This document shows, piece after piece, positions 47,787 through 56,600 of a stretch of 64,000 nt of DNA. The notes under the pieces are model-generated. The model had not been told where the DNA came from, ran no database searches, and saw only the letters and a program-made list of their open reading frames with translations. Position numbers and translations under genes: made by a program. Origin of the DNA: Azospirillum formosense (GTDB lineage: Bacteria > Pseudomonadota > Alphaproteobacteria > Azospirillales > Azospirillaceae); assembly GCF_040500525.1 (NCBI RefSeq), contig NZ_CP159403.1, positions 1,224,001-1,288,000 of the forward strand, in the 5' to 3' direction. How positions within the stretch are numbered: the stretch's first letter is position 1; each line of letters begins with the position of its first letter.

Positions 47787-49180
47787 GCGCGATCACCGAA
47801 CCGTGCAACGCCCTGCCCCGAAACCCACCGCGCCGGCGCGGCATGTGCCCCGGCGTCCTGGCCCCCATGGAGGTCGGCGACGGGTTGCTGGTCCGCGTGC
47901 GCGTCCCGGCGGGAGTCCTTCCCGCCGCCGCGGCGGCGCGGATCGCGGAGCTGGGGCGCCGTTACGGCAACGGTCTGGTCGATCTCAGCCACCGCGGGAA
48001 CCTGCAGCTGCGCGGCGTCTCCGCGGCTGACATGGAAGCGCTGATCACGGCGCTTCGCACCCTCGGCTACGTCTCGGAGAACGCGGAGAGCGAGGCGGTG
48101 CGCAACGTGCTGACCTCCCCCACCGCCGGGCTGGACGGGGCGGCGGTGGGGGACGTGCGCCCCCACGCCCTGGCGCTCGACGCGCGGCTGGCGGCCGACC
48201 GGGACCTCCACCGGCTGCCGCCGAAGTTCGGCTGGCTGGTCGATGGCGGCGGGCAGGCCACCCTGTTCGACAGCAGCACCGACGTGCGCTTCGACGCGGT
48301 GGCAGGGGCAGTAAACGGGCCATTGTTCCGCGTCGGGTTGGGGGGTGATTTCGAGAAGGCCGCGCTGCTGGGTCACTGCCGCCCCGACGATCTGGTGGAG
48401 CTTGCGGCGGCGCTGGCGCGGACCTTCCTGGAGCTTCGCCAGACCCTGGCCGAGCCGCCGCGGCGCATGGCCGGGCTGGTCAGGGCGCTGGGGGTGGAGG
48501 CGCTGCGGGAGCGGGTGGGAGCGTGGTTGCTCACTTGCCCCCACCCTTCCCATGCTGCGCATGGGCCCCTTCCCTCCCCCGCTTCGCAGGAGAGGGAGGC
48601 TCAATCCCCTCCCCTGCGAAGCGGGGGAGGGTCAGGGTGGGGGCAAACGCCACCCACCCGACTCTTCCTCGGCCCCCAACCCTCCTGGCTGGGCGTCGCC
48701 TTCCCCTTCGGGCGGCTCGACTGCGACCGGCTGGAAGCGCTGGCCGCCCTTACCCATGAAATCCGCATTACCCCCTGGCGCGCCCTGCTGCTGGCCGCCC
48801 CGCAGGAGGGCACCGCCGAAAAAGCGACAGCCCTTGGCGGCATCCTCGACCATGGCGACATCCGGCTGAAACTCACCGCCTGCAGCGGCATCACCGGCTG
48901 CGACGTCGGCACCACCGACACCCACGCGGACGGCCTCGCCATCGCCGAGCGCGCGGCGGGCTTGCTGGAGGCGGTGCGGATGGTGCATGTCTCCGGCTGC
49001 GCGAAGGGCTGCGCCCATCCCGGCGCGGCGGATGTCACGCTCACCGCGCGGGAAGGCGTCTACGACGTCGCGCTGAACGCCGCCCCCGGCGGCACGCCCT
49101 GGCGGTCCGGCCTGACACCGCCCGAGGCCGTTACCGCCGTGGCCGGATTGTCTGTTGAGGAGTTGTCCCGTGTCCGCTGA
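47783..49180 (+). CDS. cobG: Precorrin-3B synthase CobG with an in-frame palindromic insert
   Basis: CobG is the O2-dependent monooxygenase that makes precorrin-3B and commits the pathway to the aerobic route. The 465-residue protein follows the nitrite/sulfite reductase fold: RRRGMCPGVLAPMEVGDGLL, DLSHRGNLQLRGVS, and the Fe-S cysteines in LTACSGITGCDVG and VHVSGCAKGCAHPGA. Around residues 251-288 a Pro/Ser/Gly-rich segment (TCPHPSHAAHGPLPSPASQE and onward) has no place in the fold. It is encoded by a 110-bp GC-rich palindrome. The frame remains open through it. The stop overlaps cobH by 11 bp. Confidence 0.92.
   Translation: MSAITEPCNALPRNPPRRRGMCPGVLAPMEVGDGLLVRVRVPAGVLPAAAAARIAELGRRYGNGLVDLSHRGNLQLRGVSAADMEALITALRTLGYVSENAESEAVRNVLTSPTAGLDGAAVGDVRPHALALDARLAADRDLHRLPPKFGWLVDGGGQATLFDSSTDVRFDAVAGAVNGPLFRVGLGGDFEKAALLGHCRPDDLVELAAALARTFLELRQTLAEPPRRMAGLVRALGVEALRERVGAWLLTCPHPSHAAHGPLPSPASQEREAQSPPLRSGGGSGWGQTPPTRLFLGPQPSWLGVAFPFGRLDCDRLEALAALTHEIRITPWRALLLAAPQEGTAEKATALGGILDHGDIRLKLTACSGITGCDVGTTDTHADGLAIAERAAGLLEAVRMVHVSGCAKGCAHPGAADVTLTAREGVYDVALNAAPGGTPWRSGLTPPEAVTAVAGLSVEELSRVR
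48536..48645. repeat. GC-rich palindromic element inserted inside cobG
   Basis: TGCCCCCACCCT (48536-48547) and AGGGTGGGGGCA (48634-48645) are perfect 12-bp inverted ends. Inside, CCTCCCCCGCTTCGCAGG pairs with CCCTGCGAAGCGGGGGAGG, and ATGCTGCGCAT forms a further short palindrome. The element is read through as about 37 extra codons in cobG without a stop. Confidence 0.85.
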
Positions 49181-49811
49181 GCCGCTTTACGACTACATCC
49201 GCGATGGAGCGGCCATCTACCGCCAGTCCTTCGCCACCATCCGGGCGGAGGCCGACCTGTCGGCCATCCCCGACGATCTGAAGCCGGTGGCGGTGCGCGT
49301 CATCCACGCCTGCGGCATGGTGGACGCGGTCAAGGACCTGATGTTCTCCCCCGACGTCGGGACGGCGGCGCGGACGGCCCTGCGCGGTGGCGCGGCGATC
49401 CTCTGCGACAGCGAGATGGTCGCCCACGGCATCACCCGGGCGCGCCTGCCGGCCGACAATCCCGTTATCTGCACGCTGCGCGACCCGGCGGTGCCGGAGC
49501 TTGCCAAACAGGTCGAGAACACCCGCTCCGCCGCCGCGCTGGAGCTGTGGGTGCCCCGGCTGGCCGGCTCGGTCGTCGCCATCGGCAACGCGCCGACCGC
49601 CCTGTTCAAGCTGCTGGAGATGATCCGCGACGGCGCGCCGAAGCCGGCGGCGGTGCTGGGCTTCCCGGTGGGCTTCGTGGGTGCCGCGGAAAGCAAGGAC
49701 GCGCTGGCCGAGGCGCCCTTCGCTCTGCCCTTCCTGGCGATCAAGGGCCGGCGCGGCGGCAGCGCCATGGCGGCGGCGGCGGTCAACGCCCTGGCGAGCG
49801 ACGTGGAATGA
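49170..49811 (+). CDS. cobH: Precorrin-8X methylmutase CobH
   Basis: CobH moves a methyl group from C11 to C12 to form hydrogenobyrinic acid. The 213-residue protein has the catalytic His in VRVIHACGMVD near residue 43 and SPDVGTAARTALRGGAAILC, then ILCDSEMVAHG and GFPVGFVGAAESKDAL near residue 170. The GTG at 49170 follows a GAGG site and overlaps the cobG stop. The stop overlaps cobI by 4 bp. Confidence 0.95.
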   Translation: MSAEPLYDYIRDGAAIYRQSFATIRAEADLSAIPDDLKPVAVRVIHACGMVDAVKDLMFSPDVGTAARTALRGGAAILCDSEMVAHGITRARLPADNPVICTLRDPAVPELAKQVENTRSAAALELWVPRLAGSVVAIGNAPTALFKLLEMIRDGAPKPAAVLGFPVGFVGAAESKDALAEAPFALPFLAIKGRRGGSAMAAAAVNALASDVE

Positions 49812-50548
49812 GCAACGAAACGCACAACACCGGCACCCTCTACGGTGTCAGCGTCGGCCCCGGCGATCCCGACCTGATGACCGTCCGCGCCATGCGGACC
49901 ATCGGCGCCTGCCCGGTGGTCGCCTATTTCTGCAAGCGCGGCACCTCCGGACAGGCCCGGCGCATCGCCGACGCCTGCATCACGGCGGAGCACATCGAAC
50001 TGCCGATGGTCTATCCGGTGACGGTCGAGCTGCCGCCCAGCCATCCCGACTATGGCCGCCAGATCGAGGCGTTCTTCGACGAGTCCGCCGAGCGGCTGGC
50101 CGAGCATCTCGCCGCCGGGCGCTCCATCGCCGCGCTGAACGAGGGCGACGCCTTCTTCTACGGCAGCTTCATGCACCTGTTCCTGCGGCTGGCCTCGCGC
50201 TTCCCGACGGAGGTGGTGCCGGGCGTGACCTCGATGATGTGCAGCGCCTCGCTGCTGCCGCGCCCGCTGACCCTGCGCGACGACGTGCTGTCGGTCATCC
50301 CCGGCACGCTGGGGGAGGAGGCGCTGCTGCGCGCGCTGCGCAACGCCGACGCCGCGGTCATCATGAAGCTGGGCCAGAACCTGCCCAAGGTCCGCCGCGC
50401 CGTGGAGGCCGCCGGGCTGGCCGACCGCGCCTGGTACATTGAGCGGGCGAGCATGGCGGACCAGCGCGTCATGCCCTTCCGCGAGGCGCCGGAGACGGCC
50501 CCCTATTTCTCGCAGATCGTCATCCCCGGCGAGGGGCTGCGGCGATGA
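49808..50548 (+). CDS. cobI: Precorrin-2 C20-methyltransferase CobI
   Basis: This SAM-dependent enzyme methylates C20 of precorrin-2. The 246-residue protein has the tetrapyrrole methylase opening LYGVSVGPGDPDLMTVRAMR, then LNEGDAFFYGSFMHLFLRLA near residue 115 and VVPGVTSMMCSASLLPRPLT. It overlaps cobH by 4 bp at its start and cobJ by 4 bp at its end. Confidence 0.95.
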   Translation: MSNETHNTGTLYGVSVGPGDPDLMTVRAMRTIGACPVVAYFCKRGTSGQARRIADACITAEHIELPMVYPVTVELPPSHPDYGRQIEAFFDESAERLAEHLAAGRSIAALNEGDAFFYGSFMHLFLRLASRFPTEVVPGVTSMMCSASLLPRPLTLRDDVLSVIPGTLGEEALLRALRNADAAVIMKLGQNLPKVRRAVEAAGLADRAWYIERASMADQRVMPFREAPETAPYFSQIVIPGEGLRR

Positions 50549-51324
50549 CCGCCGATCCGCAGGCCGGATGGCTGAAGGTCGTCGGGCTCGGCCCCGGCAC
50601 CGAGGACTGGCTGACCCCGGAGGCTCGGCGCGACCTGGCGGAGGCGACCGACCTCGTCGGCTACTTCCCCTATGTGGACCGGGTGCCGCCGGGGCCGCAG
50701 GTGCGCCACGCCTCCGACAACCGGGTGGAGCTGGACCGCGCCCGCCACGCCCTCGAACTGGCGGCGGAGGGCCGCCGGGTGGCCGTGGTGTCGGGCGGCG
50801 ACCCCGGAATCTTCGCCATGGCCGCCGCGGTGTTCGAGGCGCTGGACGATCCGGCCGCTCCCGCGGCGTGGCACCGCGTGCCGCTGTCCGTCGATCCCGG
50901 CATCTCCGCGATGCAGGCGGCGGCGGCGCGGGCCGGCGCGCCGCTCGGCCATGATTTCTGCGTCCTCTCGCTGTCCGACAACCTGAAGCCGTGGGAGGTG
51001 GTGCTGAAGCGCCTGCGTCTGGCGGCGGAGGCGGATTTCGTCATCGCGCTCTACAACCCGATCAGCCGCGCTCGCCCCTGGCAGCTCGGCGCCGCCTTCG
51101 ACGCGCTGCGCGACCTCCGCTCGGCGGAGACGCCGGTGATCCTCGCCCGGGCGGTCGGCCGCCCCGACGAGGCGCTGACCGTCACCACTCTGGGCGCCGT
51201 GGACGCGGCGCAGGCCGACATGCGGACCTGCGTCATCATCGGCGCGTCCCACACCCGGCTGGTGCTGCGCGAGGGCGCGCAGCCGTGGGTCTACACGCCG
51301 CGCAGCTACGCGGTGCGGGGGTGA
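50545..51324 (+). CDS. cobJ: Precorrin-3B C17-methyltransferase CobJ
   Basis: CobJ methylates C17 and contracts the ring to give precorrin-4. The 259-residue protein has KVVGLGPGTEDWLTPEARRD, VGYFPYVDRVPPGPQVRHAS, VVSGGDPGIFAMAAAVFEAL and DFCVLSLSDNLKPWEVVLKR, all typical of CobJ. Its ATG overlaps the cobI stop. It is followed by a long GC-rich palindrome and then cobK on the opposite strand. Confidence 0.95.
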   Translation: MTADPQAGWLKVVGLGPGTEDWLTPEARRDLAEATDLVGYFPYVDRVPPGPQVRHASDNRVELDRARHALELAAEGRRVAVVSGGDPGIFAMAAAVFEALDDPAAPAAWHRVPLSVDPGISAMQAAAARAGAPLGHDFCVLSLSDNLKPWEVVLKRLRLAAEADFVIALYNPISRARPWQLGAAFDALRDLRSAETPVILARAVGRPDEALTVTTLGAVDAAQADMRTCVIIGASHTRLVLREGAQPWVYTPRSYAVRG

Positions 51325-51338
51325 GAGCGTTGTCGAAA

Positions 51339-51482
51339 CGGGCCCCCACCCTAACCCTCCCCCGCTGCGCGGGGGAGGGAATCCCCTCCCCCTGCTCTCG
51401 GCGGACCAAGGTCCGCCTGACGCGTCAGCGCAAGCTACGCTTGCGCGAGAGCGCAGCGGGGGGAGGCCGGGAGGGGGGCCCG
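51339..51482. repeat. GC-rich palindromic element between cobJ and cobK
   Basis: CGGGCCCCC (51339-51347) and GGGGGCCCG (51474-51482) are perfect inverted ends. Inside, CCTCCCCCGCTGCGCGGGGG and a second inner part with AAGCTACGCTTGCGC give several further stems. It lies between the convergent genes cobJ and cobK, where it could stop transcription from both sides. Confidence 0.75.
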
Positions 51483-51485
51483 ACT

Positions 51486-52220
51486 CTACAGCCCCTCCAA
51501 CCACGCCAACGCCGCCGCCGCGTCGTGCACCTCGGCCACGCCGTTGCCGGGCGGGCGTTCGACCATCACCACGGGAATCCCCCGGCGACGCGCGGCTTCC
51601 AGCTTCGCTTCTGTGGCGCTCCCGCCGCTGTTCTTGCTGACCACGACATCCACCCGATGCTCCTCCAGCAGAGCGCACTCCCCCTCCAGCGTGAAGGGGC
51701 CGCGGTCGAGGATCAGGCGGTAATCCGGCAGCTTCGGCGCGGGTTCCGGCGGATCGACGGCGCGGATCAGGTAGCGCTTGTCCGGCACCGCCTCGAAGGC
51801 CGCGACCTCCTGCCGGCCGATGGTCAGAAAGACGCTCTCGCCCAGCGGGCGCAGCGCCTCGGCGGCGGCGGCCATGTCCGGCACGCCGATCCAGCGGTCG
51901 CCCGCGCCCGGCTCCCAAGGCTTGCGGGTCAGCACCAGCAGCGGCACGCCCACCCGCGCGCAGGCCGCCGCGGCGTTGGCGGAGATCCCGTCGGCGAAGG
52001 GGTGCGTGGCGTCCACCACCGCGCCAATGCCGCTCTCCACGAGATGCGCCGCCAGCCCGTCCGCACCGCCGAAGCCGCCGATGCGGGTCGGCAGGGGCGG
52101 CAGGACCGGCTGTTTGGTGCGCCCGGCCAGGGACACCGTCGCGTCGATGCGCGGGTGGCCGCTGAGAAGACGGGCCAGCGCCGTGGCCTCGGTGGTGCCA
52201 CCCAGAATCAGCGCCTTCAT
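51486..52220 (-). CDS. cobK: Precorrin-6A reductase CobK
   Basis: CobK reduces precorrin-6A to precorrin-6B with NADPH. The 244-residue protein opens MKALILGGTTEATALARLL, has VDATHPFADGISANAAAAC near residue 70, and SKNSGGSATEAKLEAARRRG near residue 195, all family hallmarks. It is on the opposite strand to the rest of the cluster and divergent from cobL, with only 23 bp between the two start codons. Confidence 0.95.
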   Translation of the reverse strand: MKALILGGTTEATALARLLSGHPRIDATVSLAGRTKQPVLPPLPTRIGGFGGADGLAAHLVESGIGAVVDATHPFADGISANAAAACARVGVPLLVLTRKPWEPGAGDRWIGVPDMAAAAEALRPLGESVFLTIGRQEVAAFEAVPDKRYLIRAVDPPEPAPKLPDYRLILDRGPFTLEGECALLEEHRVDVVVSKNSGGSATEAKLEAARRRGIPVVMVERPPGNGVAEVHDAAAALAWLEGL

Positions 52221-52243
52221 GCTTGTCCTCCTTGGGGTGCGCC

Positions 52244-53482
52244 ATGACCGCCAAAGCCAATAGCACAGGACCGGGGCGTTGGCTGAGCGTCGTCGGCATC
52301 GGCGAGGACGGGTGGGACGGCTTGTCGCCCGCCGCCCGCGCGCTGGTGGAAGGCGCGGAGCTGCTGGCCGGCGGCGCCCGCCATCTGGCGCTGGTGCCGG
52401 AAGCCGTCGGACAGGAGCGCCTGCCCTGGCCCTCCCCCCTGTCGGACGCCTACCCCGCCCTGCTGGAGCGGCGCGGCCAACGGGTCTGCGTGCTGGCGAG
52501 CGGCGACCCGTCCTGGTACGGCATCGGCGCCACCCTGACCGGACTGGTCCCGGCGGACGAGATGCTGGCCATTCCGGCCCCCTCCGCCTTCAGCCTCGCC
52601 GCCGCCCGCCTGGGCTGGCCCTTGCAAGACTGCGGCGCCCTGACGGTGCACGGACGGCCGCTGGAACTGGTCATTCCGCATCTGCAACCGGGGGCGCGGC
52701 TGCTGGTCCTGTCCTGGGACGGAACGACCCCGGCCAAGTTGGCGGCGCTGCTGACGGCGCGCGGCTTCGGGCCGTCGCGCCTGACCGCCCTGGAATCCAT
52801 GGGTGGACCGCGCGAGCGCAGCATCGTTGCGACGGCGGACGCGTGGCCGGCGGAGCGCGTGGCCGACCTGAACACGCTGGCGGTGGAATGCGTCGCCGCG
52901 CCCGGCGCCCGCGCCCTGCCGCGCACGCCGGGCCTGCCCGACGACTGGTTCGAGCATGACGGCCAGATCACCAAGCGGGAGATCCGCGCCGTCACCCTGT
53001 CCTGGCTGGCGCCGCGCCGCGGCGAACTGCTGTGGGACGTCGGCGCCGGCTCCGGCTCCATCGGCATCGAATGGATGCTGAGCGACCCGGCGAACCGCGC
53101 CATCGCCGTGGAGCACAAGGCCGACCGCGCCGCCCGCATTCCGGCCAACGCCGCCGCCTTCGGCGTGCCGGGGCTGGAGCTGGTGCGCGGCAAGGCGCCG
53201 GACGCGCTGGACGGCCTGCCGGCGCCGGACGCCGTGTTCATCGGCGGCGGGCTGACCAACGACGGGGTGCTGGACGCCTGCTGGGGGGCGCTGAAGCCCG
53301 GCGGGCGGATCGTCGCCAACGCGGTGACGCTGGAGAGCGAGGCGCTGCTGATCGCCACCCACAAGCGGCTGGGCGGGCAACTGTCGCAGATCGCCGTCAG
53401 CCGCGCCGCCCCCATCGGCGGCTTCACCGGCTGGCGCCCGCTGATGCCGGTCACGCTGTGGCTGGCGGAGAAGCCGCTGTGA
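52244..53482 (+). CDS. cobL: Precorrin-6Y C5,15-methyltransferase (decarboxylating) CobL
   Basis: CobL is a fusion of CbiE- and CbiT-type domains that methylates C5 and C15 and decarboxylates the C12 side chain. The 412-residue protein has the CbiE half (LSVVGIGEDGWDGLSPAARA, CVLASGDPSWYGIGATL) and, from about residue 235, the CbiT half with HDGQITKREIRAVTLSWLAP and the SAM site LLWDVGAGSGSIGIEWML. The ATG at 52244 is taken; an in-frame TTG at 52223 would overlap the cobK start area. The stop overlaps cobE. Confidence 0.94.
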   Translation: MTAKANSTGPGRWLSVVGIGEDGWDGLSPAARALVEGAELLAGGARHLALVPEAVGQERLPWPSPLSDAYPALLERRGQRVCVLASGDPSWYGIGATLTGLVPADEMLAIPAPSAFSLAAARLGWPLQDCGALTVHGRPLELVIPHLQPGARLLVLSWDGTTPAKLAALLTARGFGPSRLTALESMGGPRERSIVATADAWPAERVADLNTLAVECVAAPGARALPRTPGLPDDWFEHDGQITKREIRAVTLSWLAPRRGELLWDVGAGSGSIGIEWMLSDPANRAIAVEHKADRAARIPANAAAFGVPGLELVRGKAPDALDGLPAPDAVFIGGGLTNDGVLDACWGALKPGGRIVANAVTLESEALLIATHKRLGGQLSQIAVSRAAPIGGFTGWRPLMPVTLWLAEKPL

Positions 53483-53889
53483 CGGCGGCTCGATTCATCG
53501 CGGCGGGCATCGGTTGCCGGGCGGGCTGTCCCGGCGCCGAGATCGCCGGGCTGATCCGCGCCGCCTTCGACGAAGCCGCGCTGGACGAGGCCGCGCGCCG
53601 TTCCGTCCAACTCGCGGCGCCGATGCGCAAGCGCAACGAGTCCGGGATGGCGGAGGCGGCGCGGCTGCTCGCCCTGCCCCTTCAGTTTGTTGACGATTCA
53701 GCGTTGGCTGCGGTTCAGAACCGGGTGCAGACCCGCTCCGCCCGCGTCGAGGCCGCGGTGGGTGTCGCCTCGGTCGCGGAGGCCGCCGCCCTGGCCGCCG
53801 CCGGGCCGGGCTCAACCCTCCTGCTGCCGCGCCGTTCCACCCCGCGCGCCACCTGCGCGCTGGCGATTTCCAGGGAAGTTTCCGCATGA
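53479..53889 (+). CDS. cobE: Cobalamin biosynthesis protein CobE (CbiG C-terminal-like)
   Basis: The 136-residue protein matches the CobE/CbiG C-terminal family: [20 protein letters not shown] at the start, then [20 protein letters not shown] and a C-terminal TCALAISRE block. CobE is needed for corrin synthesis in aerobic organisms, with a suggested tetrapyrrole-binding role. The GTG start overlaps the cobL stop (GTGA) and the stop overlaps cobM by 4 bp. Confidence 0.85.
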   Translation: MTAARFIAAGIGCRAGCPGAEIAGLIRAAFDEAALDEAARRSVQLAAPMRKRNESGMAEAARLLALPLQFVDDSALAAVQNRVQTRSARVEAAVGVASVAEAAALAAAGPGSTLLLPRRSTPRATCALAISREVSA

Positions 53890-54647
53890 CCGTGCATTTC
53901 ATCGGCGCCGGACCGGGTGCGCCCGACCTGCTGACCCTGCGCGGGCGCGACCTGATCGCGTCCTGCCCGGTCTGCCTCTACGCCGGGTCGCTGGTGCCGA
54001 AGGAGATCATCGCCCACGCCCCGCCGGGCGCCCGGATCGTCGACACCGCGCCGCTGACGCTCGACCAGATCGTCGCCGAGTTCAAGGCGGCGCACGCGGC
54101 CGGCCAGGATGTGGCGCGGCTGCATTCCGGCGACCTGTCGGTCTACAGCGCGCTCGGCGAGCAGACGCGGGCTCTGCGGGAGCTGGGCATCCCCTACGAC
54201 ATCACGCCGGGCGTCCCGGCCTTCGCCGCGGCCTCGGCAGCGCTGGGGCGGGAGTTGACCCTGCCGGAGGTCAGCCAGACGCTGATTTTGACACGGACGG
54301 AGGGCCGCGCCTCGGCCATGCCGGCGAACGAGACGCTGGAGGTGCTGGGGCGGTCGGGCGCCACGCTGGCCATCCACCTGTCGATCCACGTCGTTGACCG
54401 GGTGGTGGAGCGGCTGACTCCGCTCTACGGCGCCGACTGCCCGGCGGCGGTGGTCTATCGCGCGACCTGGCCGGACGAGCGCGTGCTGCGCGGCACGCTG
54501 GCCGACATCGCCGCCCAAGTGGCGGACTCGCCGATGGAGCGCACCGCCCTGATCCTGGTCGGCCCGGCGCTGGGGGTGGAGGATTTCCGGTGCAGCGCGC
54601 TCTACGACGGATCGCATGTGCGCCGCTACCGGGGGCTGGGGGAGTGA
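53886..54647 (+). CDS. cobM: Precorrin-4 C11-methyltransferase CobM
   Basis: CobM methylates C11 of precorrin-4. The 253-residue protein has [60 protein letters not shown] and [20 protein letters not shown], the CobM/CbiF pattern. It overlaps cobE by 4 bp and ends 5 bp before the convergent cbiD stop. Confidence 0.95.
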   Translation: MTVHFIGAGPGAPDLLTLRGRDLIASCPVCLYAGSLVPKEIIAHAPPGARIVDTAPLTLDQIVAEFKAAHAAGQDVARLHSGDLSVYSALGEQTRALRELGIPYDITPGVPAFAAASAALGRELTLPEVSQTLILTRTEGRASAMPANETLEVLGRSGATLAIHLSIHVVDRVVERLTPLYGADCPAAVVYRATWPDERVLRGTLADIAAQVADSPMERTALILVGPALGVEDFRCSALYDGSHVRRYRGLGE

Positions 54648-54652
54648 GGGAA

Positions 54653-55795
54653 TCAAGGTCCCGCCCACCCGGACGCGCCCACGATGGTGCCCTGGCGGTC
54701 GGTGACCAGCACCTCGACCGCCACGGGGGCGCCGTCCAGCGTCTCCAGCGCCGTGCGTTGCGCCAGCGCCGCCACACGGTCGGCCAGCGGCAGCCCGGCC
54801 TCCCTGGCGATGCCCAGGACCTGCGCGGCGGTGTTGGCGGCGCGGGCCTCGGCCACGCGCTCCGGAGCGGCGCCCAGCTCGGCCATGCGGTCGGCCAGCC
54901 AGTCGAGATCGACGCTGCCGCGCTTGGAATGGAGGTCGAGCAGGCCGCGCGCCAGCTTGCCGAACTTGGCGAAGCCGCCGCACAGAGTCAGGCGCGGGAT
55001 CGGGTGGCGGCGCAGGTATTTCAGCGTGCCGCCCGCGAAATCGCCCATGTCGAGCAGCGCGTGCTCCGGCAGGCCGTAGCGCGCGACCACCGCCTTTTCC
55101 GAGGTGTCGCCGGTGCAGGCGGCGACGTGGCCCAGCCCCGCCGCCCGCGCCACGTCGACGCCGCGCTGGATCGAGGCGATCCAGGCCGCGCAGGAGTAGG
55201 GCACGACGATCCCCGTCGTCCCCAGGATCGACAGCCCGCCGAGGATGCCCAGCCGCGGGTTCATGGTGCGGCGGGCCAGCGCCTCCCCATTCTCCACCGA
55301 GACTTCGACGACGACGTCGGGGGCCTCGCCGGCCAGCGCCGCGGCGTCCGCGACCGCTTGGCGGATCATCGCGCGGGGCACCGGGTTGATGGCCGGTTCG
55401 CCGACCGGAACCGGCAGGCCGGGGCGGGTCACCGTGCCCACCCCCTCCCCCGCGCGGAAGACCACGCCCTGGCCCGGTTCGGCGCGGCTGACGCGGGCAC
55501 GGATCAGCGCGCCGTGGGTCACGTCCGGGTCGTCGCCGGCGTCCTTGACCACCCCCGCCGCCGCCCAGCCCTCGCCGCGGTCCGTCCAGGCGAGCGCGAA
55601 GGCTGGCGTCTGGCCGCCGGGCAGGGTTACCGTCACCGGATCGGGGAAGTCGCCGGTGAACAGCGCCCCGCAGGCCGCGCGCGCGGCGGCGGTGGCGCAG
55701 GCACCCGTCGTCCAGCCCCGCCGCAGCGCCTTGCCGTCGCCGCCACCGCCTTCGCCGCCGTCCACACCGTTTTCCGTCGCTGAGTGCTCGTCCAT
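54653..55795 (-). CDS. cbiD: Cobalt-precorrin-5B C1-methyltransferase-type protein CbiD
   Basis: CbiD methylates C1 in the anaerobic pathway; in many Alphaproteobacteria it stands in for CobF. The 380-residue protein has LRRGWTTGACATAAARAAC near residue 26, the NPVPRAMIR block, LGILGGLSILGTTGIVVPYS near residue 175 and HVAACTGDTSEKAVVARYGL. The ATG at 55795 overlaps the start codon of cobA on the other strand by 2 bp. A GTG ten codons downstream is an alternative start. It is convergent with cobM. Confidence 0.93.
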   Translation of the reverse strand: MDEHSATENGVDGGEGGGGDGKALRRGWTTGACATAAARAACGALFTGDFPDPVTVTLPGGQTPAFALAWTDRGEGWAAAGVVKDAGDDPDVTHGALIRARVSRAEPGQGVVFRAGEGVGTVTRPGLPVPVGEPAINPVPRAMIRQAVADAAALAGEAPDVVVEVSVENGEALARRTMNPRLGILGGLSILGTTGIVVPYSCAAWIASIQRGVDVARAAGLGHVAACTGDTSEKAVVARYGLPEHALLDMGDFAGGTLKYLRRHPIPRLTLCGGFAKFGKLARGLLDLHSKRGSVDLDWLADRMAELGAAPERVAEARAANTAAQVLGIAREAGLPLADRVAALAQRTALETLDGAPVAVEVLVTDRQGTIVGASGWAGP

Positions 55796-56600
55796 GACCG
55801 CAGAGCCGTCGCCCGACTCCCTTTCTCTTCCTCTGGAACTGGCCGATTTCCGGCCCGGCAGCGTGTGGCTGGCGGGGGCCGGTCCCGGCGACCCCGGCCT
55901 GCTGACCCTGCTGGCCCTGCAAGGTCTAAGGCAAGCCGACGTGATCGTCCATGACGCGCTGGTCGGTGAACGGATCATGGCGCTGGCGGCGCCCTCGGCA
56001 AGGCTGGAGTTCGCCGGCAAGCGCGGCGGCAAGCCCTCCGCCCACCAGGACGACATCACCAACCGCCTGATCGAGCTGGCCGGCGAGGGCCACCGCGTGC
56101 TGCGGCTGAAGGGCGGCGACCCCTTCGTCTTCGGACGCGGCGGCGAGGAGGCGCAGGCCCTGGCCGAACGGGGCATCCCCTTCCGCATCATCCCCGGCAT
56201 CACCGCGGGCATCGCCGGCCCGGCCTACGCCGGCATCCCGGCGACCCATCGAACGGCCAACCAGGCGGTGATCCTGGCGACCGGCCATTCCTGCGCCGGC
56301 GGGCCGGACTGGAGGGCGCTGGCCGCGACGGGCGCGCCGCTGATCCTCTACATGGCCTGGAAGGGCCTGCCCGGAATCGCCGCCGCGCTGATGGAGGGCG
56401 GGCGGCCCGCCGATACGCCGGTCGGCGTGGTGACCGACGCGACGACCGAGCGGCAGCGCGTGCTAGTCACCTCGCTCGGCGCCTGCGTCGCCGACCTGGA
56501 GGCGAGCGGGATGGAGCCCCCGGCCATCATCGTGATCGGCGAGGTGGTTCGGCTGCGTCCCGTGCTCGACTGGTTGCCGAAGGAGGCCGTCCATGGCTGA
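55794..56600 (+). CDS. cobA: Uroporphyrinogen-III C-methyltransferase CobA
   Basis: CobA makes precorrin-2 by methylating C2 and C7 of uroporphyrinogen III. The 268-residue protein has VWLAGAGPGDPGLLTLLALQ near residue 24, then VIVHDALVGERIMALAA, RLKGGDPFVFGRGGEEAQAL near residue 104 and GITAGIAGPAYAGIPATHR. No siroheme synthase N-terminal domain is fused. It is divergent from cbiD with overlapping start codons, and overlaps cobB by 8 bp. Confidence 0.95.
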   Translation: MTAEPSPDSLSLPLELADFRPGSVWLAGAGPGDPGLLTLLALQGLRQADVIVHDALVGERIMALAAPSARLEFAGKRGGKPSAHQDDITNRLIELAGEGHRVLRLKGGDPFVFGRGGEEAQALAERGIPFRIIPGITAGIAGPAYAGIPATHRTANQAVILATGHSCAGGPDWRALAATGAPLILYMAWKGLPGIAAALMEGGRPADTPVGVVTDATTERQRVLVTSLGACVADLEASGMEPPAIIVIGEVVRLRPVLDWLPKEAVHG

